DNA of 64,000 bases from Agapanthus africanus. Its lineage: Eukaryota > Streptophyta > Magnoliopsida > Asparagales > Amaryllidaceae. Of this stretch, positions 12,945 through 25,269 are shown in pieces. The translations under genes and the position numbers were made by a program. The notes below the pieces were generated by a model that searched no databases, was not told where the DNA came from, and was given only the letters and a program-made list of their open reading frames with translations. The stretch spans positions 23,787,154-23,851,153 of the forward strand of contig JASDDO010000028.1 of NCBI GenBank assembly GCA_030015575.1, given 5' to 3'. Every line of letters starts with the position of its first letter. The first letter of the stretch is position 1.

Positions 12945-15486
12945 GTTTGAATTGGATCTGAGTCTGGAACAAGTGTATGTTCTTCAATGACTGGAGGCTC
13001 CTCTTTCTTTCTTTTTTTCCACCTGAGTTGGTTGTTTAATTAAGTGATCATCTAGTTCTGAAGTATTTGGTGCCGCTGAGACATAAGGATTTTCTGGAGA
13101 GGATTCGATAACAAGAACATCATTTTCATTAATAGGAAAATCCTCTCTAAGCGAATAGGGTATTACATTAGTACTAAAGAAAGGGGTATTTTCATGAAAT
13201 GTCATATCAGCAAAGATGAAGACTCTATCGAGTTCTTTACTATAACACTTGTATCTCTTTTGATTCCAAGGATATCCTAAGCAAACAAACTTAATAGACT
13301 TGGGATCGAGCTTTGATAAGTCAGGTTGATGATTATGAACAAAACAAGTACAACAAAAAACACGTGGGGGAAGAGGAAATAAAGGTTTTTAGGGAAATAA
13401 AATAGAGATTGGAATTTCTTCCCCTAAAACTGAGCTTGGTAGACGATTGATAAGATGGCAAGTGGCGAGAACAGTATCATCCCAAAAAAGTTTAGGAACA
13501 TTTATATGGAACAAAAGAGAACGCGTGAGCTCTAATAGATATCTATTCTTTCGTTCAGAAACACCATTTTGTTGAGGTATATAGGGACACGAGGAATGAT
13601 GTATAATACCAAAGGTGTCAAGAAATTGAGTAAACTTTTTCTTAAAATAATCCTTTGCATTATCACTTGTCAGAGTTTTAATATTGATATCAAATTGATT
13701 TTTCACCTTAGTAACAAATGACTTAAAGTCATCAAAAACTTCAGTTCTAAAGTTCAACAAATATAGCCATGTCACTCTAGAATAATCATCAATAAAAATA
13801 ACAAAATATCAATAACCACGGTTTGACGTAATGGGACATGACCCTAAACATTAAAATGCACTAAATCAAACAGCTTCTAAGCACGTTTGTTGACTCTAGA
13901 CTAATAGGAAGCACAAGTGTGTTTTACTATCTCATAAGAGACACATTCTAACGATGACGTACTAGATAAATAAGAAACCAATTTCTGTAAAGTAGACAAA
14001 TCAGGATGACCTGAGCGACAATGGTTAAACAATAGATCACTATTTATTGAGCAAGAAACCTTTGGTATTTGTCCATCAAAGTAATAAAGACCTCTAATTT
14101 CACGTCCTGAACTAACCACCTCCTCCGTTTTCAGATCCTGCATGACACAACCAGAAGGATAAAATATTATTGAACGATTCAAGGTCTGAACAAGTTTACT
14201 TACAGACATCAGCTTAAAAGAAAATAAAGGGACATATAATGTTGATGATAAAAACATAGATGGGGTAAGAGAAATAAAATCAATGCCCTCTACTTTAGAA
14301 AGTGAACCATCTGCAAGTGTAATACTGCCGGTGTATGAAATTTTAGATAAGGAAGAGAAAACACCTGATATTCCAGTTAGATGATATGATGCTCTCGAGT
14401 CAATAATCCATAAGGATGGAGGTGTATGGTTTGGAAGACATGTATTGTCTTTAACCAGAACAGTAGTGAAGCTCGAAAAAATAGATCATGTTAGAAAAGA
14501 CCTAAGCCGCAATATCTCCTCCACAGAAATTAAAAAAGCACCATGAGAAGTAGAAGTGGCATGTATCATATCAGATGTACCTACTCTAGCAGCTCGCTGA
14601 AATCGGAGTTCCGGATGAATCAAATAGCAATAATCCTTAGTGTGGCCAGTTATCTCACAATGTGAACAGAAACGGTCACTTCCTCGCCCCTTCCTCCAAA
14701 AGGTCTTTGACCTCCTTTACCGCATCCTCGTGTACTATCTCCATCTCGTGTAATAAAATTATGATAAGAAACATTAATGTATCCTTCAGAGACGTTCTCT
14801 GCATCATTCATGATCAAAAAGTGCTAACAACTTCACAATAATCAAGAAGACGACAATTTTCTAACCCGGAATACCAAGCATTCACTAAAACAAATCCAAT
14901 AATAAATCACATCAAATATCTAATTCTTAATCTATAAGAATTAAGAAATAATCACCAATTCAGAACAATAACAAAATACCAAGGTAACCACCAAATCACC
15001 AATCACCAACTCAAAAACAATAACCAAATACCAAGGCAATCACTAAATCACCAAAGTTCTCTGTAATCGTGGAAGGATCCGGTTCTGCAATCACCAAATC
15101 ATCAAAGTTCACCAAATCACTAAGGTTTTTTTAACTCAAAGTTCTCTACAATCAATGTTCTCAGCAATCACCAAATCACCAAAGTTCTCTACAATCGTGG
15201 AAGGATCCAGATCTGCAATTGGGTCGTGGGAGTAAGCGGGTAGCGATCATGGAAGGATCGATCGGCGTTGGGTAGCGGTTGATGGTGGTGAAGAGAGGTG
15301 GTCTTGCAACGGGGTTTAGCGGTTGATGAAGTAGGGCGCGATTGATTTTTTGGCAGCGGGAGAAGCAGCGGTGGCTTGGCTACGGCGACCTGGCGGCGGG
15401 TAGTTGTGAGTGGCGAGGGGCGAGGGGCGAGGGGAAAGGCTGCAATGGCAAGGTATTGGGTCCATGAAGCTGGCTCTGATATCATG
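12945..15486 (-). mobile_element. Ty1/copia fragment: gag knuckle, protease, integrase (broken)
   Basis: On the minus strand the order is: primer site GGCTCTGATATCA (15472-15484, complement of the tRNA-iMet site), a leader and gag region (14760-15470, low-complexity CACCAAATCACCAA runs), a CCHC knuckle CSHCEITGHTKDYC near 14650, a protease-like DSRASYHLTG near 14390, a GAG-pre-integrase zinc region (13960-14260), and the integrase core at 13389-13775 with HHSSCPYIPQQNGVSERKNR. A linker with FHENTPFFS lies at 12984-13205. No RT is present. The left end abuts a gypsy LTR tail. The element is broken. Confidence 0.9.
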
Positions 15487-15690
15487 AGATTAGAGAATTA
15501 GGAAAAATTATGAGGCAGGGAGAGAATCCCATCTATCTCATATTATTGCTTTTCTAATAATAGGAAATGCAAATAATCTAAACAAATCTAAATCTTAACA
15601 ATATAACTAAATCTAAATCTCTTACCAATCTAACTAAATCTAAATCTAAATCTAATTAAACCTAATATATATCTTTCTTAATAGATTTTG
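15487..15690 (-). repeat. Copia LTR remnant next to the primer site
   Basis: The sequence directly right of the primer site should be the 5' LTR of the minus-strand copia element. It contains CTAAATCTAAATCT runs near 15600-15660. The outer boundary cannot be placed, because no second LTR is present. Confidence 0.5.
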
Positions 15691-15742
15691 CTATGTTCCA
15701 TGCAAAAATGCCTAAAAAGTTGTTAAGGTCTTCTTACCCTCG

Positions 15743-16398
15743 GTATATGTCGATGCGAAAACATAGAGCATAAGCTTTGAGGTCTTCATTGTAGGGAAAG
15801 ACTCTTCATAATGAGGTACCAAGGATCCGTCATACCCAATTAGAAGTTGTTTCCCGATGTGTGTGGGAGAATCTACCTACTTCAGAATTCGGGATGATTG
15901 GCCTTCATCTCCTGCAAAACCATTTCTTCGCTTCTGTCTTAGCGACGAGAGTTTCACTCTGTTCCATACCCCTTTCCCAACTGGTAACATTTTTTATGGT
16001 GACTTGTGCATTGTAAGTTTGGAAGGTAATTCATGTATCGTTCTTCGGTCCGATGACGGGAGGAAATATGATATGTGGATTTCCAAGGATCGCGACAACA
16101 TCGAATGGATTCATAGCTTCAGCATCAATTTTATGAACCTACCATAGGTGGTTTTTCCTGTTGAGATGCACCAAGGGAAGGTTTTGGTCAAGATACTTGG
16201 CAGATTGCATGATGGCATAAGTAATGTGAAGTATTACGATCCGAAAAGTGAAGCATTCGAGTTGGTTGTTTTGATTCCAGAGTTTTGGATTTCTATGATC
16301 CGCAATAGCATCCTCACTTCACTTATCTGAATTCGATGTACATGGTAACGTCTTATGTAGAGAACCTTGTACCACTGAGGCCAAGAACACAAAGTTGA
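15743..16398 (+). pseudogene. F-box-associated domain protein, C-terminal pseudogene
   Basis: This is the only trace of a host gene. The frame reads VYVDAKT, SISFEVFIVGKDS, KDPSYPIRSCFPMC, LSDESFTLFHTPFP, GDLCIVSLEGNSCIVL, YDMWISKDRDNIEWIHSFSI, then KVLVKILGRLHDG and VKYYDPKSEAFELVVL. This is the pattern of the F-box-associated interaction domain of plant F-box proteins, which are substrate adaptors of SCF ubiquitin ligases. The F-box itself is absent upstream, where the copia element lies. In-frame stops occur at 15764 (TAG), 15809 (TAA), 15812 (TGA) and 16145 (TAG). Near 16290 the frame shifts, and the tail MYMVTSYVENLVPLRP ends at a TGA at 16396. The family call is from pattern only; a kelch-type relative is less likely. 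Confidence 0.7.
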
Positions 16399-16740
16399 TC
16401 AATATACAACGCTTTCTCACTTCTTACTTTTTTTCATCTTCTTATTATTTTTCTTTTAATATATCCGACCTAATGTTAACCTCTAAAAACTTGATGAAAG
16501 CATGATGAGTTCATCTTTCTATTTTGGATTTATGTAACTGTGTTGGTTATGATTTACAGGAGTTGGGATGTATTTTGGTTTGTAGGGTGACTCATGATGT
16601 TAGGATTGTATTAGCTTTGGATTTTATTATGGATGTGAACTTTATGTTTCCTTTCCTCTAATGAAGATTGAATTACCATTATTTCAACCAAACAATTAAA
16701 AAAAGGTGTTCCTTGTAATACCATTGGTTTGGGCTATTAA
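16399..16740. other. AT-rich spacer, no gene seen
   Basis: Possible 3' flank of the F-box-associated-domain pseudogene. I see no coding pattern, repeat or RNA structure here. Confidence 0.5.
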
Positions 16741-17764
16741 AGTGTTAGCTTGGATCGGTAAAAAATTTGGATGGGAAGGGAGAATTTTGTATGTATCAGA
16801 GCTAATTTAGGTGTTCCATAACAAGGACCGCCGGTAATTGGGAGAGTAAGTAGGGTTAGACGCGAGCACCTAGGCATAAGGGTTTATGTAAATTCCGTAT
16901 TTACGGATGACCTGTGTAGATTTCGTCTTTACAGATGACCTGAGCATGAAAAGAGTAGATTCCGTGTATACGGATTATCTGATGGGAACCCTTTCTTGTG
17001 ACACCGTCTAGCAGTGCTGCACACTAATACTGACTTGCACTCCTATACCACTAAACAAAATCGGGACGAGATAGTTTGGACAGGCAAGGCTGTATTAAGG
17101 GTATCGATTCCCCTTTTGATTAACCATGGCTCGAAGAGTGAAACGAAGTACTATTCACTCCCAATTGCTGTTTTTCTATGGCTCTAACGGAATAATCGCG
17201 AAAACCCGGTACTTTTACCTACCAAATAGAGACGGGTACAACACTTAGTAGATACATGATATTCTCTTGTCGCTACACACATATGATATCATGCATCACA
17301 CACACCCATGCTACCTTACTCATACTTATCCTTTATGAGATTTCATATCCGAGTATAACTCGCCGACGGACTTTCTTTCCTCCTATCTTCTCACAGAACG
17401 TCCGTTAGATGAGGATGGGGCACACTATGGAGGCGCAGAAGTGGAATCCACTGAAGAAGAGTACGCAGAATTGTCCACCTGCTCTTAGGATTAGATTCTT
17501 TTTCATTCATCAGTTGCCCACCTGTTCAGGGCTTAGTTTCACTGATTGGATGTAATAAAGACTAAGCTTTATTTTGTGCCCCTGATGTAATAAGTGAATA
17601 GTTAATGAGAATAAATGTTATTGCCTTTATTTGTTGTTTTGATACGTTACTTGCATGCATTTTACGCTTAACGTAACTGTATTGAGTTTAGACCACCCTT
17701 GATATAGTTAGATTGCGGATTGAGTTGCGTATCGATTCCATACTTTAGGAAGCGGAGAATGACA
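16740..17764 (+). repeat. Gypsy LTR of a different family, left end uncertain
   Basis: The right end is clear: a GAATGACA tail at 17757-17764, followed by the leader GGTTTTATTAGTGGTCCATG that also follows other gypsy LTRs here. TTACGCTTAACG near 17665 and TAATGAGAATAAATG near 17600 fit the LTR tail of chromoviruses. The left boundary is a guess. Confidence 0.6.
16889..16982. repeat. Three palindromic 27-bp repeats inside the LTR
   Basis: The units at about 16889, 16914 and 16955 share TAGATTCCGTxTTTACGGATGACCTG. Each contains the inverted pair TCCGT...ACGGA, a small hairpin with a variable middle. Confidence 0.75.
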
Positions 17765-18537
17765 GGTTTTATTAGTGGTCCATGCAGGTTCTCAATATAC
17801 TAAAACAAAACATCAACTAACTTTATTATACCTTTGAATCCAACTTCTTTCGAATCCACTTTTGGTTCAGCTCTTTCTTTTCGTCCTTTTGTTACTTTCC
17901 CCTTTTGCAAAATCCTTAGTTAAACACACACCTCAACCCTTTTTTCCTTTAACTATGTAGGTATCCTCTTAGTAGCTTCTACATATGCACTCGCATTTTT
18001 TGACTCGGGAGCATCCCACTGCTTCATGTCACAAAAGATCGTGTCTTCCCACACCATTCCTGTAACGCCTCTTGCTGTTGGATGGGATGTAAGCATGGGA
18101 AGCAGCGTGCCGAAGTCAACCAAGGGATATGACATGTGTCCTGTGGTAATCTGCGGCCAAGAGTTCTATACCAACTTCATGGTGATAAACATGCCGAGCT
18201 TCGATGTGGTTCTGGGCATGAATTGGTTAGGATCTTCTATGCTACCATCGACTTTCGTCAAAAGAGAGTAGTGTTCGAGATTCCTGATCATCCAATCTTC
18301 GTCTTCGAGAGCGGGATTCAATCCCTGGGACCAGTGATCTTTAGGGCCAAATCGAAGGAAGGGGTGTTGAGCATACTACAGCCGGAAGGTGAGATCCCGG
18401 TGGTGGTACGAGATTTTGGGGACGCGTTCACTGATGTGATTGGGTTACTATCAGGACGAGCGATCGAGTTTACCATAGACTTGATGTCTGGTACCCAACC
18501 GATTTCGAAGGTGTCGTATCGGATAGCATTACGTTTT
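17765..18537 (+). mobile_element. Gypsy leader plus protease/RT N-terminal fragment (broken)
   Basis: After the leader there is no recognisable gag. At about 17960 the protease region begins right after a TATGTAG that resembles an acceptor site. It has the active site DSGASHC, then MSQKIVSSHTIPVTPL, FDVVLGMNWLG near 18200, and the N-terminal RT edge RAIEFTIDLMSGTQPISKV near 18460-18520. Related bodies lie at 5155 and at 46400-47050. The element is partial and broken. Confidence 0.85.
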
Positions 18538-19375
18538 CTCCACAACACTAGGACTATATTGTTTCGCCATTTGAGTGGCGGAGGCAGATTCTTTATTTTG
18601 GATTTGGGTCTTGGCCTACCCGATCCGAAACATAAATATATTTCGGCCTATTTTATATATACACCCCTAAGACCTCCCATATTTATACATATCCCCCTCT
18701 ACTTTGTACATAAGGCATCGTTCTCATCGATGTTTGCTCAAAACTACACCCTCCCGAGTTGCTATAGTAAACTTCATGTAGTTTATTCACTATAAATATG
18801 GAAAAAGAATATTATTTCCAATTTCTTTGGGTTTTTCATCATATATAATTAATAGCATTTATAATATACTATCTATCTATATCTATAATCTATAATCAAT
18901 TTGTAATAAATATACACTAGTAAAAGCAAATAGAGGTCTGGTTTTTCTTCCCTCGTGTTCCAACTAATTTCCTATCCTAACTAAAATTCTTATATACATT
19001 TTGCAATTTTGTAATTGAAGTTCTGAGTTCAAAAGGCTTTAAGTGCATATGTGGTGCATATGAGGCATGAAAGTTATAATAGGTATGAATACGTACGTAG
19101 CATGATTATTTATATCCTTTACTCCTATCATAGAAGATTTGCATCTACCTTTCATTTATATTTAAATGTACTGTTTATATATTTTTAAATAGCGCTTTTA
19201 TAAATTAACTAAAATTTTGGTATGGACTAAATTTACTAACCGTAAGAAACTAAAATAACAAATCTAAATTTAACAAATCTCAAGTCTTTTGTTTGCTATG
19301 CTAACAAATACACACATGCATAACAAGTGCAAAATGCTAGTAAAGCATACCAGCATCATAGAGATTAGATTAAGG
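18538..19375. other. AT-rich stretch, unidentified
   Basis: No coding pattern is convincing. A short open frame continuing from the gypsy fragment (to 18795) is not conserved in type. CTATCTATATCTATAATC runs lie near 18870. I cannot assign it to an element. Confidence 0.4.
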
Positions 19376-19624
19376 GAAATTTGTTTCCAGGTCCCACTTT
19401 TAAAGAGTGATTTTAAAACCCACAAGTTACCAAAATTGTAGAAAGACCCAAAAGTTTGCTTTGAATTTATTTTAAAACCAAATCCTGATTTGTATACGTA
19501 TTTGTGTATGCATTGCCAATAATACCCATTTAAAAATTCCGTTTAATTTTCTTTATGATATTAGAACGTGAAAGATTCTGTAACATACATTTTCCCGCGG
19601 CTCTTATATTTTGTTGCCTTATTT

Positions 19625-19873
19625 TCATATCCCATTGATTATGTATAAACCTTAATTCATTTTATTGACCATCATCTTTGTAATCATTTGAGGAAAGAGT
19701 TGCAGCCTTCAACATCTATTTTCAAGATATGTAATAAGTTTCATCTAATTTATTTTCATATTTCATCGATTCTGTCTAAATCCTAATTTCTTTTATTAAC
19801 CTATCTTCTTTGTAAATTGTTTGGGGGGAAAAGTTGTAGCCCTCGCATTATCGATTTGCAAGTTGTGTAATAA
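19625..19873. repeat. Two diverged tandem copies of about 120 bp
   Basis: The copies at about 19625-19740 and 19750-19873 share the order CATATTTCATCGATT / GTCTAAATCCTAATTC / TTTTATTAACC / TCTTTGTAA / AAAGTTGTAGCC / TGTAATAA-TTTCAT. They lie in the probable 5' region of the Mutator element. Confidence 0.7.
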
Positions 19874-20150
19874 ATTTCATTATTAATACATTATGATTTA
19901 TATCAAAACATGTTACAGTTCACATTGTCAATGATTAATGTTGTAATTCTTTCATAAGTATAGAGTCCGATTCCTTTTTTTAGTTCTATTAGATTTTAAA
20001 GAATTTTCTTCATTGTTTACATTTGATGGATCTGTAAGTTTTGAAGAAATTGGATTGTAAATTCATAAAAAAAAAAATCAGGTTGTCCCCGAATTCGATG
20101 AGAATAGTTTTTGGACTTCCCAGAGAGAAACATATATTTGTTAGATTTAG

Positions 20151-20668
20151 TGTTGAGTTTGCCTCTTATTCTCGAACCCTAGAAGTTGGGATGGCTCAAT
20201 AAATTCTAAGACGGCTCATAACATATCTGAAATTACATATTTCTCTCTGTTCTTATGAGATGCCTCAAGATAATTTTGAGCCAGCTCAAATGTCTTTCGA
20301 CGAGTCCTTCTAGGTTTTAGTTTTGGTGAAGATTCGTTTTGGAAATTAATTAGGAAAGTTTGCTGGAGAGTTATTTGAGAATTTGTTAGAAAATTTGTGA
20401 AGAGATTTGTTAGAGATTGTTTTGGAGATTTGATGAGATCTTAATTGCAATAGATTTAGAGATTCTAGGCCTATAAATATAGATTGATTAGGCTATTTTG
20501 TTTAGAGAGAAGAAGAGAAGTAGAAGATTTTGTAATTCGTATTAAGTTGAATAAAAACAGAAAAGTTGGAAGATTTTTTTGTGTTTGGTTGTATTTTTCA
20601 TATTATCATTTCTTCTCAAAGGTTCTGTATTTGTTTTCTGAATTGTTTGGGACCTAAAAATCCTTACA
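20151..20668 (+). repeat. 5' LTR of the copia derivative
   Basis: A 518-bp LTR with a TATA-like box CTATAAATAT at 20471-20480. The LTR ends TCCTTACA, just before the primer site. By eye roughly one base in ten to fifteen differs from the 3' LTR, so the insertion is not recent. Confidence 0.92.
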
Positions 20669-22070
20669 AATTGGTATCAGAGCTTGGTTGAGAGAAGAAC
20701 GACAATGATTGAGACAACTCAAATCAAAACAAGAATGGTGTGCTTGAATATCATAAACTGCTCGATATGGAAGCCAAGGATGGAGGACATGTTGTGTCTC
20801 AACAATTTAGATGCGTCTCTTACTAGGATTAGCGCTAAACCAGAAAAGATGTCTGATGAAAATTGAGCAAAGATGGATCAGAAGACGAAGGGTCTTATTT
20901 GCGGATGGATAAAAAACTCGGTGTTCCACCATGTTTCGTCAGAGAAGACAACATAGGCATTGTGGAAAAAATAGACAGATCTCTACGAGAGAAAGACGGT
21001 TACGAACGAGGCTTTTCTAATGAGAGAATTGATAAATCTAAAGTTCCAGGAAGATTTCTCAATAGCGGAGCACTTGAACGAAGTTCAGAATATTGTGAAT
21101 CAACTAGCAGCCATGAAGATGCCGATTGAAGACGAGATGTAAGCGCTTATAGTGTTGAGTTCCCTTCCAAATAGTTAGGAAACTCCGGTAGTTTCTTTGA
21201 GCAACTCATCTCCTGATGGAGTTATTTCAATGAGCACAGTAACAAATTGTCTCTTGAATGAAGAACTAAGAAGTAAATCATCAATTAGACCGTCTGATTC
21301 ATCTGCACTTACTTACTGTAACAGAGGGTCTGAAGTGGAGGAAGAAACAAAACAACGATAGAAGATATCAGAGATCGTAGCCTACAAGAGATATTTCAAA
21401 GATAAGGTATCGTCACTGCAACGAGATAGGTCATTTTAAATCCAATTGTCCTAAGTTGAAGGAGAACTTAGATGATCTAAAGAGACTTAGAGAGGAAGAG
21501 CAAGCGAACGTGGCCCATGATACCGAAATAAAGTATGATATGCTTATGACTAGCAATAAAGAAATTAAAAAGGAAGATATGTAGTACATGGATTCGGGAG
21601 TATCCTTTCAAGTATGTTCAAATAAGACGTGGTTCGATGAGATTGAGGAGAAAAAAGAAACAGTGACGTCAGTGGATCAATCTGAAGTAAAAGTAGAAGG
21701 TGTGGGCACCGTAAAGATGGAAATGTTTGATGGGAAGAAGAGAGTTCTTGGAGATGTCAGGTATATCCAAAAACTGATAAGTAATCTAATTTTGCTTAGG
21801 AGATTGGATATAAAAGATTACACAATTATTGCTCAACGTGGAGTAATGAAGGTGTGCCAGAAGAACTGTGTTGTGATGAAAAAGGTCAAAATCTCAAGCG
21901 ATATATATCAACTTATGGAGAAGCATGTGCCTGAAAGAACAACCTTGGAGTAAGGTGGAGGATACTTGAGTCAAGGTGGAGTTTTGTGTAGAACTCAGAA
22001 GATGTCGTAAGTAGAAGTTGTGAAGAGAAGATAGAAGATAGCTTGTTAAATACAAGTCAAGGTGAAGATT

Positions 22071-22588
22071 TGTTGAGTTTGCCCCGTATTCTCGAATACT
22101 AAAAATTGAGATGACTTAGTAAATTCTGAGACAGCTCACAACATGTCTGCAATTACATATTTATCTCTGTTTGTATGAGACACCTCAAGATAATTTTGAG
22201 CCGGTTCAAACATTTGTCGACGAGTTATTCTAAATTTTGGTTTTGATGAAGATTCGTTTTGGAGATTAATTAAGAAAATTTGTTGGAGAGTTATTTGAAA
22301 ATTTGTTAGGAGATTTGTGAAGAGATTTGTTAGAGATTGTTTTAGCGATTTGATGAGAACCTGATTGGAATAGATTTAAAGATTCTAGGCCTATAAATAT
22401 AGATTGATTAGGGTATTTTGTTTAGGAAGAAGAAGAGAAGTATAAGATTTTGTAATTCGTATTAAGTTGAATAAAAGCAGATAATTTGAAAGAATTTCTT
22501 GTATTTGGTTGTGTTTTTCATATTATCCTTTCTTTTAAAAAATTCTTTGTTTGTTTTGTGAATTATTTGATACCTAAAAATGCCAACA
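22071..22588 (+). repeat. 3' LTR of the copia derivative
   Basis: Aligned end to end with 20151-20668 at equal length. It is preceded by the purine tract AAGGTGAAGATT. The same TATA-like box lies at 22391-22400. Confidence 0.92.
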
Positions 22589-22724
22589 CTTAGGAACGAT
22601 GACGATGTACACAATATGGTTAAAGTTCATCGTTCTTTGAATTGCAACGTAATCAAAATCTATGTGGAAATTGATCCTACAACAAATTCTTTGCAAGAAC
22701 CGAACCAAAAAAACAGGTTTGCTA

Positions 22725-22985
22725 CTAATTTCTACTTTATGTTATGATTTATTAAATTATACCACGACTTACTAAATAATGTTATTATTTAGTAAACAAT
22801 GTTATGATTTAGTAAATAATATTATTTTAGATTGAGTAGCCTTATGATTTGTTAAATAATGTTATGAATCAGTAAATAATGTTATATTTAGATGATTGAT
22901 GTTATCATTTGTTAAATAATGTCATGAATTAGTAAATACTGTTATTTTAAGATGATTAATATTATCATTTATTAAATAGTGTTGT
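22725..22985. repeat. AT-rich tandem repeat within the transposase intron
   Basis: About twelve imperfect units of around 20 bp of the type AAATAATGTTATGATTTAGT fill most of the intron between MuDR exons A and B. The repeat grew inside an intron whose GT and AG ends remain. Confidence 0.8.
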
Positions 22986-24594
22986 GATTAAAAAAAATTC
23001 TAAATTAATCAACAAAAGATATTTGTTGACTTATGTATTGATTGCTATTCACCTGATCAAAATAATCCTCTTGTTTTTAGAGGTGAAAATCAAGTTCGAG
23101 TACAATTATCAACAACATCCGTAAGAATTGAAGATAACTAAAATCCACGGCTTGGAATTCCCTCGCATGAAACTATTAAAAATACAGGCCAAGAGTTTAA
23201 TGATGTTTTGCACTATCGGATTTCACTTATCAGTTTTGGAATTGTGAAAGGGTTTGATTATAAGTTTGTGAATAATGAACAAAAAGGTGTTTTGGTCAAG
23301 TGCAAGGTAGATGGATGTCCATGAATGGTACATGCTATTCGCCAAAAACATAGCTCAAGATTTTTCATTAAGAAAATCAGTTTAACACATAACTGTCTTG
23401 GAGACGGATTTGGAACGGATGGACACCCTCGAGCTTTAAGAAAATGGATTGCGTCTCATATGAAGTCTACATTGAAGCAGAAACCTACTTACAAAGCTAT
23501 TGACCTCATGAATCAAATTTTTAGGGACTTTGGTGTGAAAATACCATATGATAAGGCATGGTGGGGCAAAGAAGTCGCGCAGGAGGAATTATATGGTTTA
23601 TCAAGGCACGGTTATGATTAACTCAGATGGTATAGGAAGAAAACCATAGAAACAAATCCTGGATCAGTAATCCATATTGATGATGACGGAAATGGGAGAT
23701 TTACTTGCATGTTTGTATGCTTCTATAGTTGTTTAAGAGGATTCATTGATGCATATCGTCATTTACTTTTTTTTAGATGGCACCCATTTACTCGATCGCT
23801 ATAAAGGTACTTGTTATTTCTGAATATATCACATAACATTTTTTTTTGCTAACAATTTATATATCAATTTTTATCATAGGAACTTTGCTTATTGCTGGTG
23901 CTCTAAATGGAAATGGTGAATTGTTTCCTCTTGCATTTTGTTTATGTGGTTGTTTACCGCCGAAAACCGGACCAAGACGTAGAAGACGTCTATCCTGAAT
24001 TTGGGGCCAGATTCTATTTAGACTTGTCTATCCACCTCTTTAAAAATACCAAGTTGATTTATGGCACCATATAACGGAGGTTTGGACAGACGTGACCGTT
24101 GTAGCAGACTTCATCAAATTTCCCTTCATTTGTGAGGGGTTTTTGATTGTAGGACGCTCTTCCTTGCAGTCGTAAGCCTCTGCAATTAATTACGTTACCG
24201 CAGTGCGATAAACACTTTCTCCTGCTCCAGCAGTTCACTTCGTATCGCGTTGTGTTTATTTTATTTTGGGTTGCACGTAGATTATATACGGAGACTAATT
24301 TATGTCGTCGCCCGTAAGGTGCGGATTAGTCCAAATCCGTATATTTTAGATTTGGGTTTGGGTCAAGAATTTTCTTGACGGGATCCACGTTGGTATCTTG
24401 GTTTGCCAACGGGAATGAACTTAGGACGTATTTCTCATATTTATGAGGTCCATCCGTTCATAAGATATTTGGATTTGATCTAAGGATCGTTAATCATATT
24501 TGAGACTAAAATCAACTTAGAAACAAATGAGCATATGAGCTCAATTATTTTAGTTTAAGAACATTATGATCCATTATCACTGTGTTTTAGGCGA

Positions 24595-24740
24595 CGCGCT
24601 AATTTAAGGACATCTCGGACCAACATTCCCGTTTTGGGGACATCCAACATTCCCGTTTTGGGGGCGAATGTTAGTCTAAGAATATTTCGGTCCAACATTC
24701 CCGTTTTGGGGACGAATGTTAGTATAAGGACATTTCGGTC
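24595..24740. repeat. Tandem hairpin repeat in the Tat LTR
   Basis: Three units contain CCAACATTCCCGTTTTGGGG; two are followed by a GAATGTTAGT arm pairing with AACATTC. The second LTR has the same array at about 51925-52030. Confidence 0.8.
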
Positions 24741-25269
24741 CATTATTTATTTTATGCGCACGTGTATTTGTTACGTAGTGGAGTGAACGATAGTGATATG
24801 GAATGTGCCCAATTTAGGGTGCGATCCGATTTGAGGTATGCACGTCAATTTAGAAGTGCATCAATGTAGGATGTATCATTCCCTATCTTGATAAAATTTT
24901 ACATCAAATTGGGACGAGAAAAGAGTTGTTGGTTGTCGGGATCCACCACCTCTCCGAAGACGTTAAGGAATTACAACAACATATATCAGAGGTGTGGAGA
25001 GATGTACCTTTAAACCAAATCTCGTATTTGAGAGAAGAAGGGGTCGTGGTGGACCTAAGAATCGTTAGTCATATTTGAGACTAAGATTACCTTAGAAAAT
25101 ATAGGAAGAAGATCATTTTGGATATCATTAGTGAGAGATCATTAATCGTGTTTGAGACTAAAATCAGTTTGGAAATCACGAACATATGTGCTCGGTTGAT
25201 TTAAAATCAAAGAGGTTTAACTTTAGAAAACTTAGCTGATTTGGGCTGAGACTGGATTTCTATACTATC

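Larger units (their letters stand above)
20151..22588 (+). mobile_element. Non-autonomous Ty1/copia element with gag and protease
   Basis: The element has two 518-bp LTRs (20151-20668 and 22071-22588) running from TGTTGAG to ACA, a tRNA-iMet primer site TGGTATCAGAGC at 20672-20683, and a purine tract before the 3' LTR. The flanks TTTAG (20146-20150) and CTTAG (22589-22593) look like a 5-bp duplication with one difference. The interior holds gag remains (from 20705), a CCHC knuckle (RHCNEIGHFKSNCPKLK, near 21405-21455), and a protease region with MDSGVSFQVC at 21588-21953. There is no integrase, RT or RNase H, so it belongs to a gag-protease derivative class. The coding part is broken in several places. 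It sits inside an exon of the Mutator transposase. Confidence 0.9.
19376..23950 (+). mobile_element. Mutator-type (MuDR) transposon with transposase gene, broken
   Basis: The transposase exons can be followed. Exon A runs from before 20150 and, after the inserted copia element, from 22594 to 22716; it reads GLPREKHIFVRF then RNDDDVHNMVKVH and IKIYVEIDP, the N-terminal MuDR domain. An intron with GT...AG spans 22717-23080. Exon B (23081-23806) has FNDVLHYRISLISFGI, the zinc-binding C-x4-C part KCKVDGCP, WIASHMKSTL, YDKAWWGKEVAQEELYG and NPGSVIHIDDDGNGRF, then the first catalytic aspartate of DGTHLLDRYK at 23776. A second intron spans 23807-23879, followed by GTLLIAGALNGNGELFPLAF up to 23950. 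Stops lie in exon B (TGA near 23323, TAA near 23620, one near 23140). The Tat-like LTR cuts the gene at 23951. The start of the element (about 19376) is a guess. Confidence 0.85.

Noticed and set aside
12336-12950. 204-codon plus-strand open frame
   Set aside because: It lies wholly within a gypsy LTR and overlaps the conserved non-coding GGGACTTACCGAGCG block.
15189-15485. Proline- and arginine-rich protein on the minus strand
   Set aside because: Its start codon lies inside the copia primer site and the rest is element leader, with composition typical of a chance frame in GC-rich repeats.
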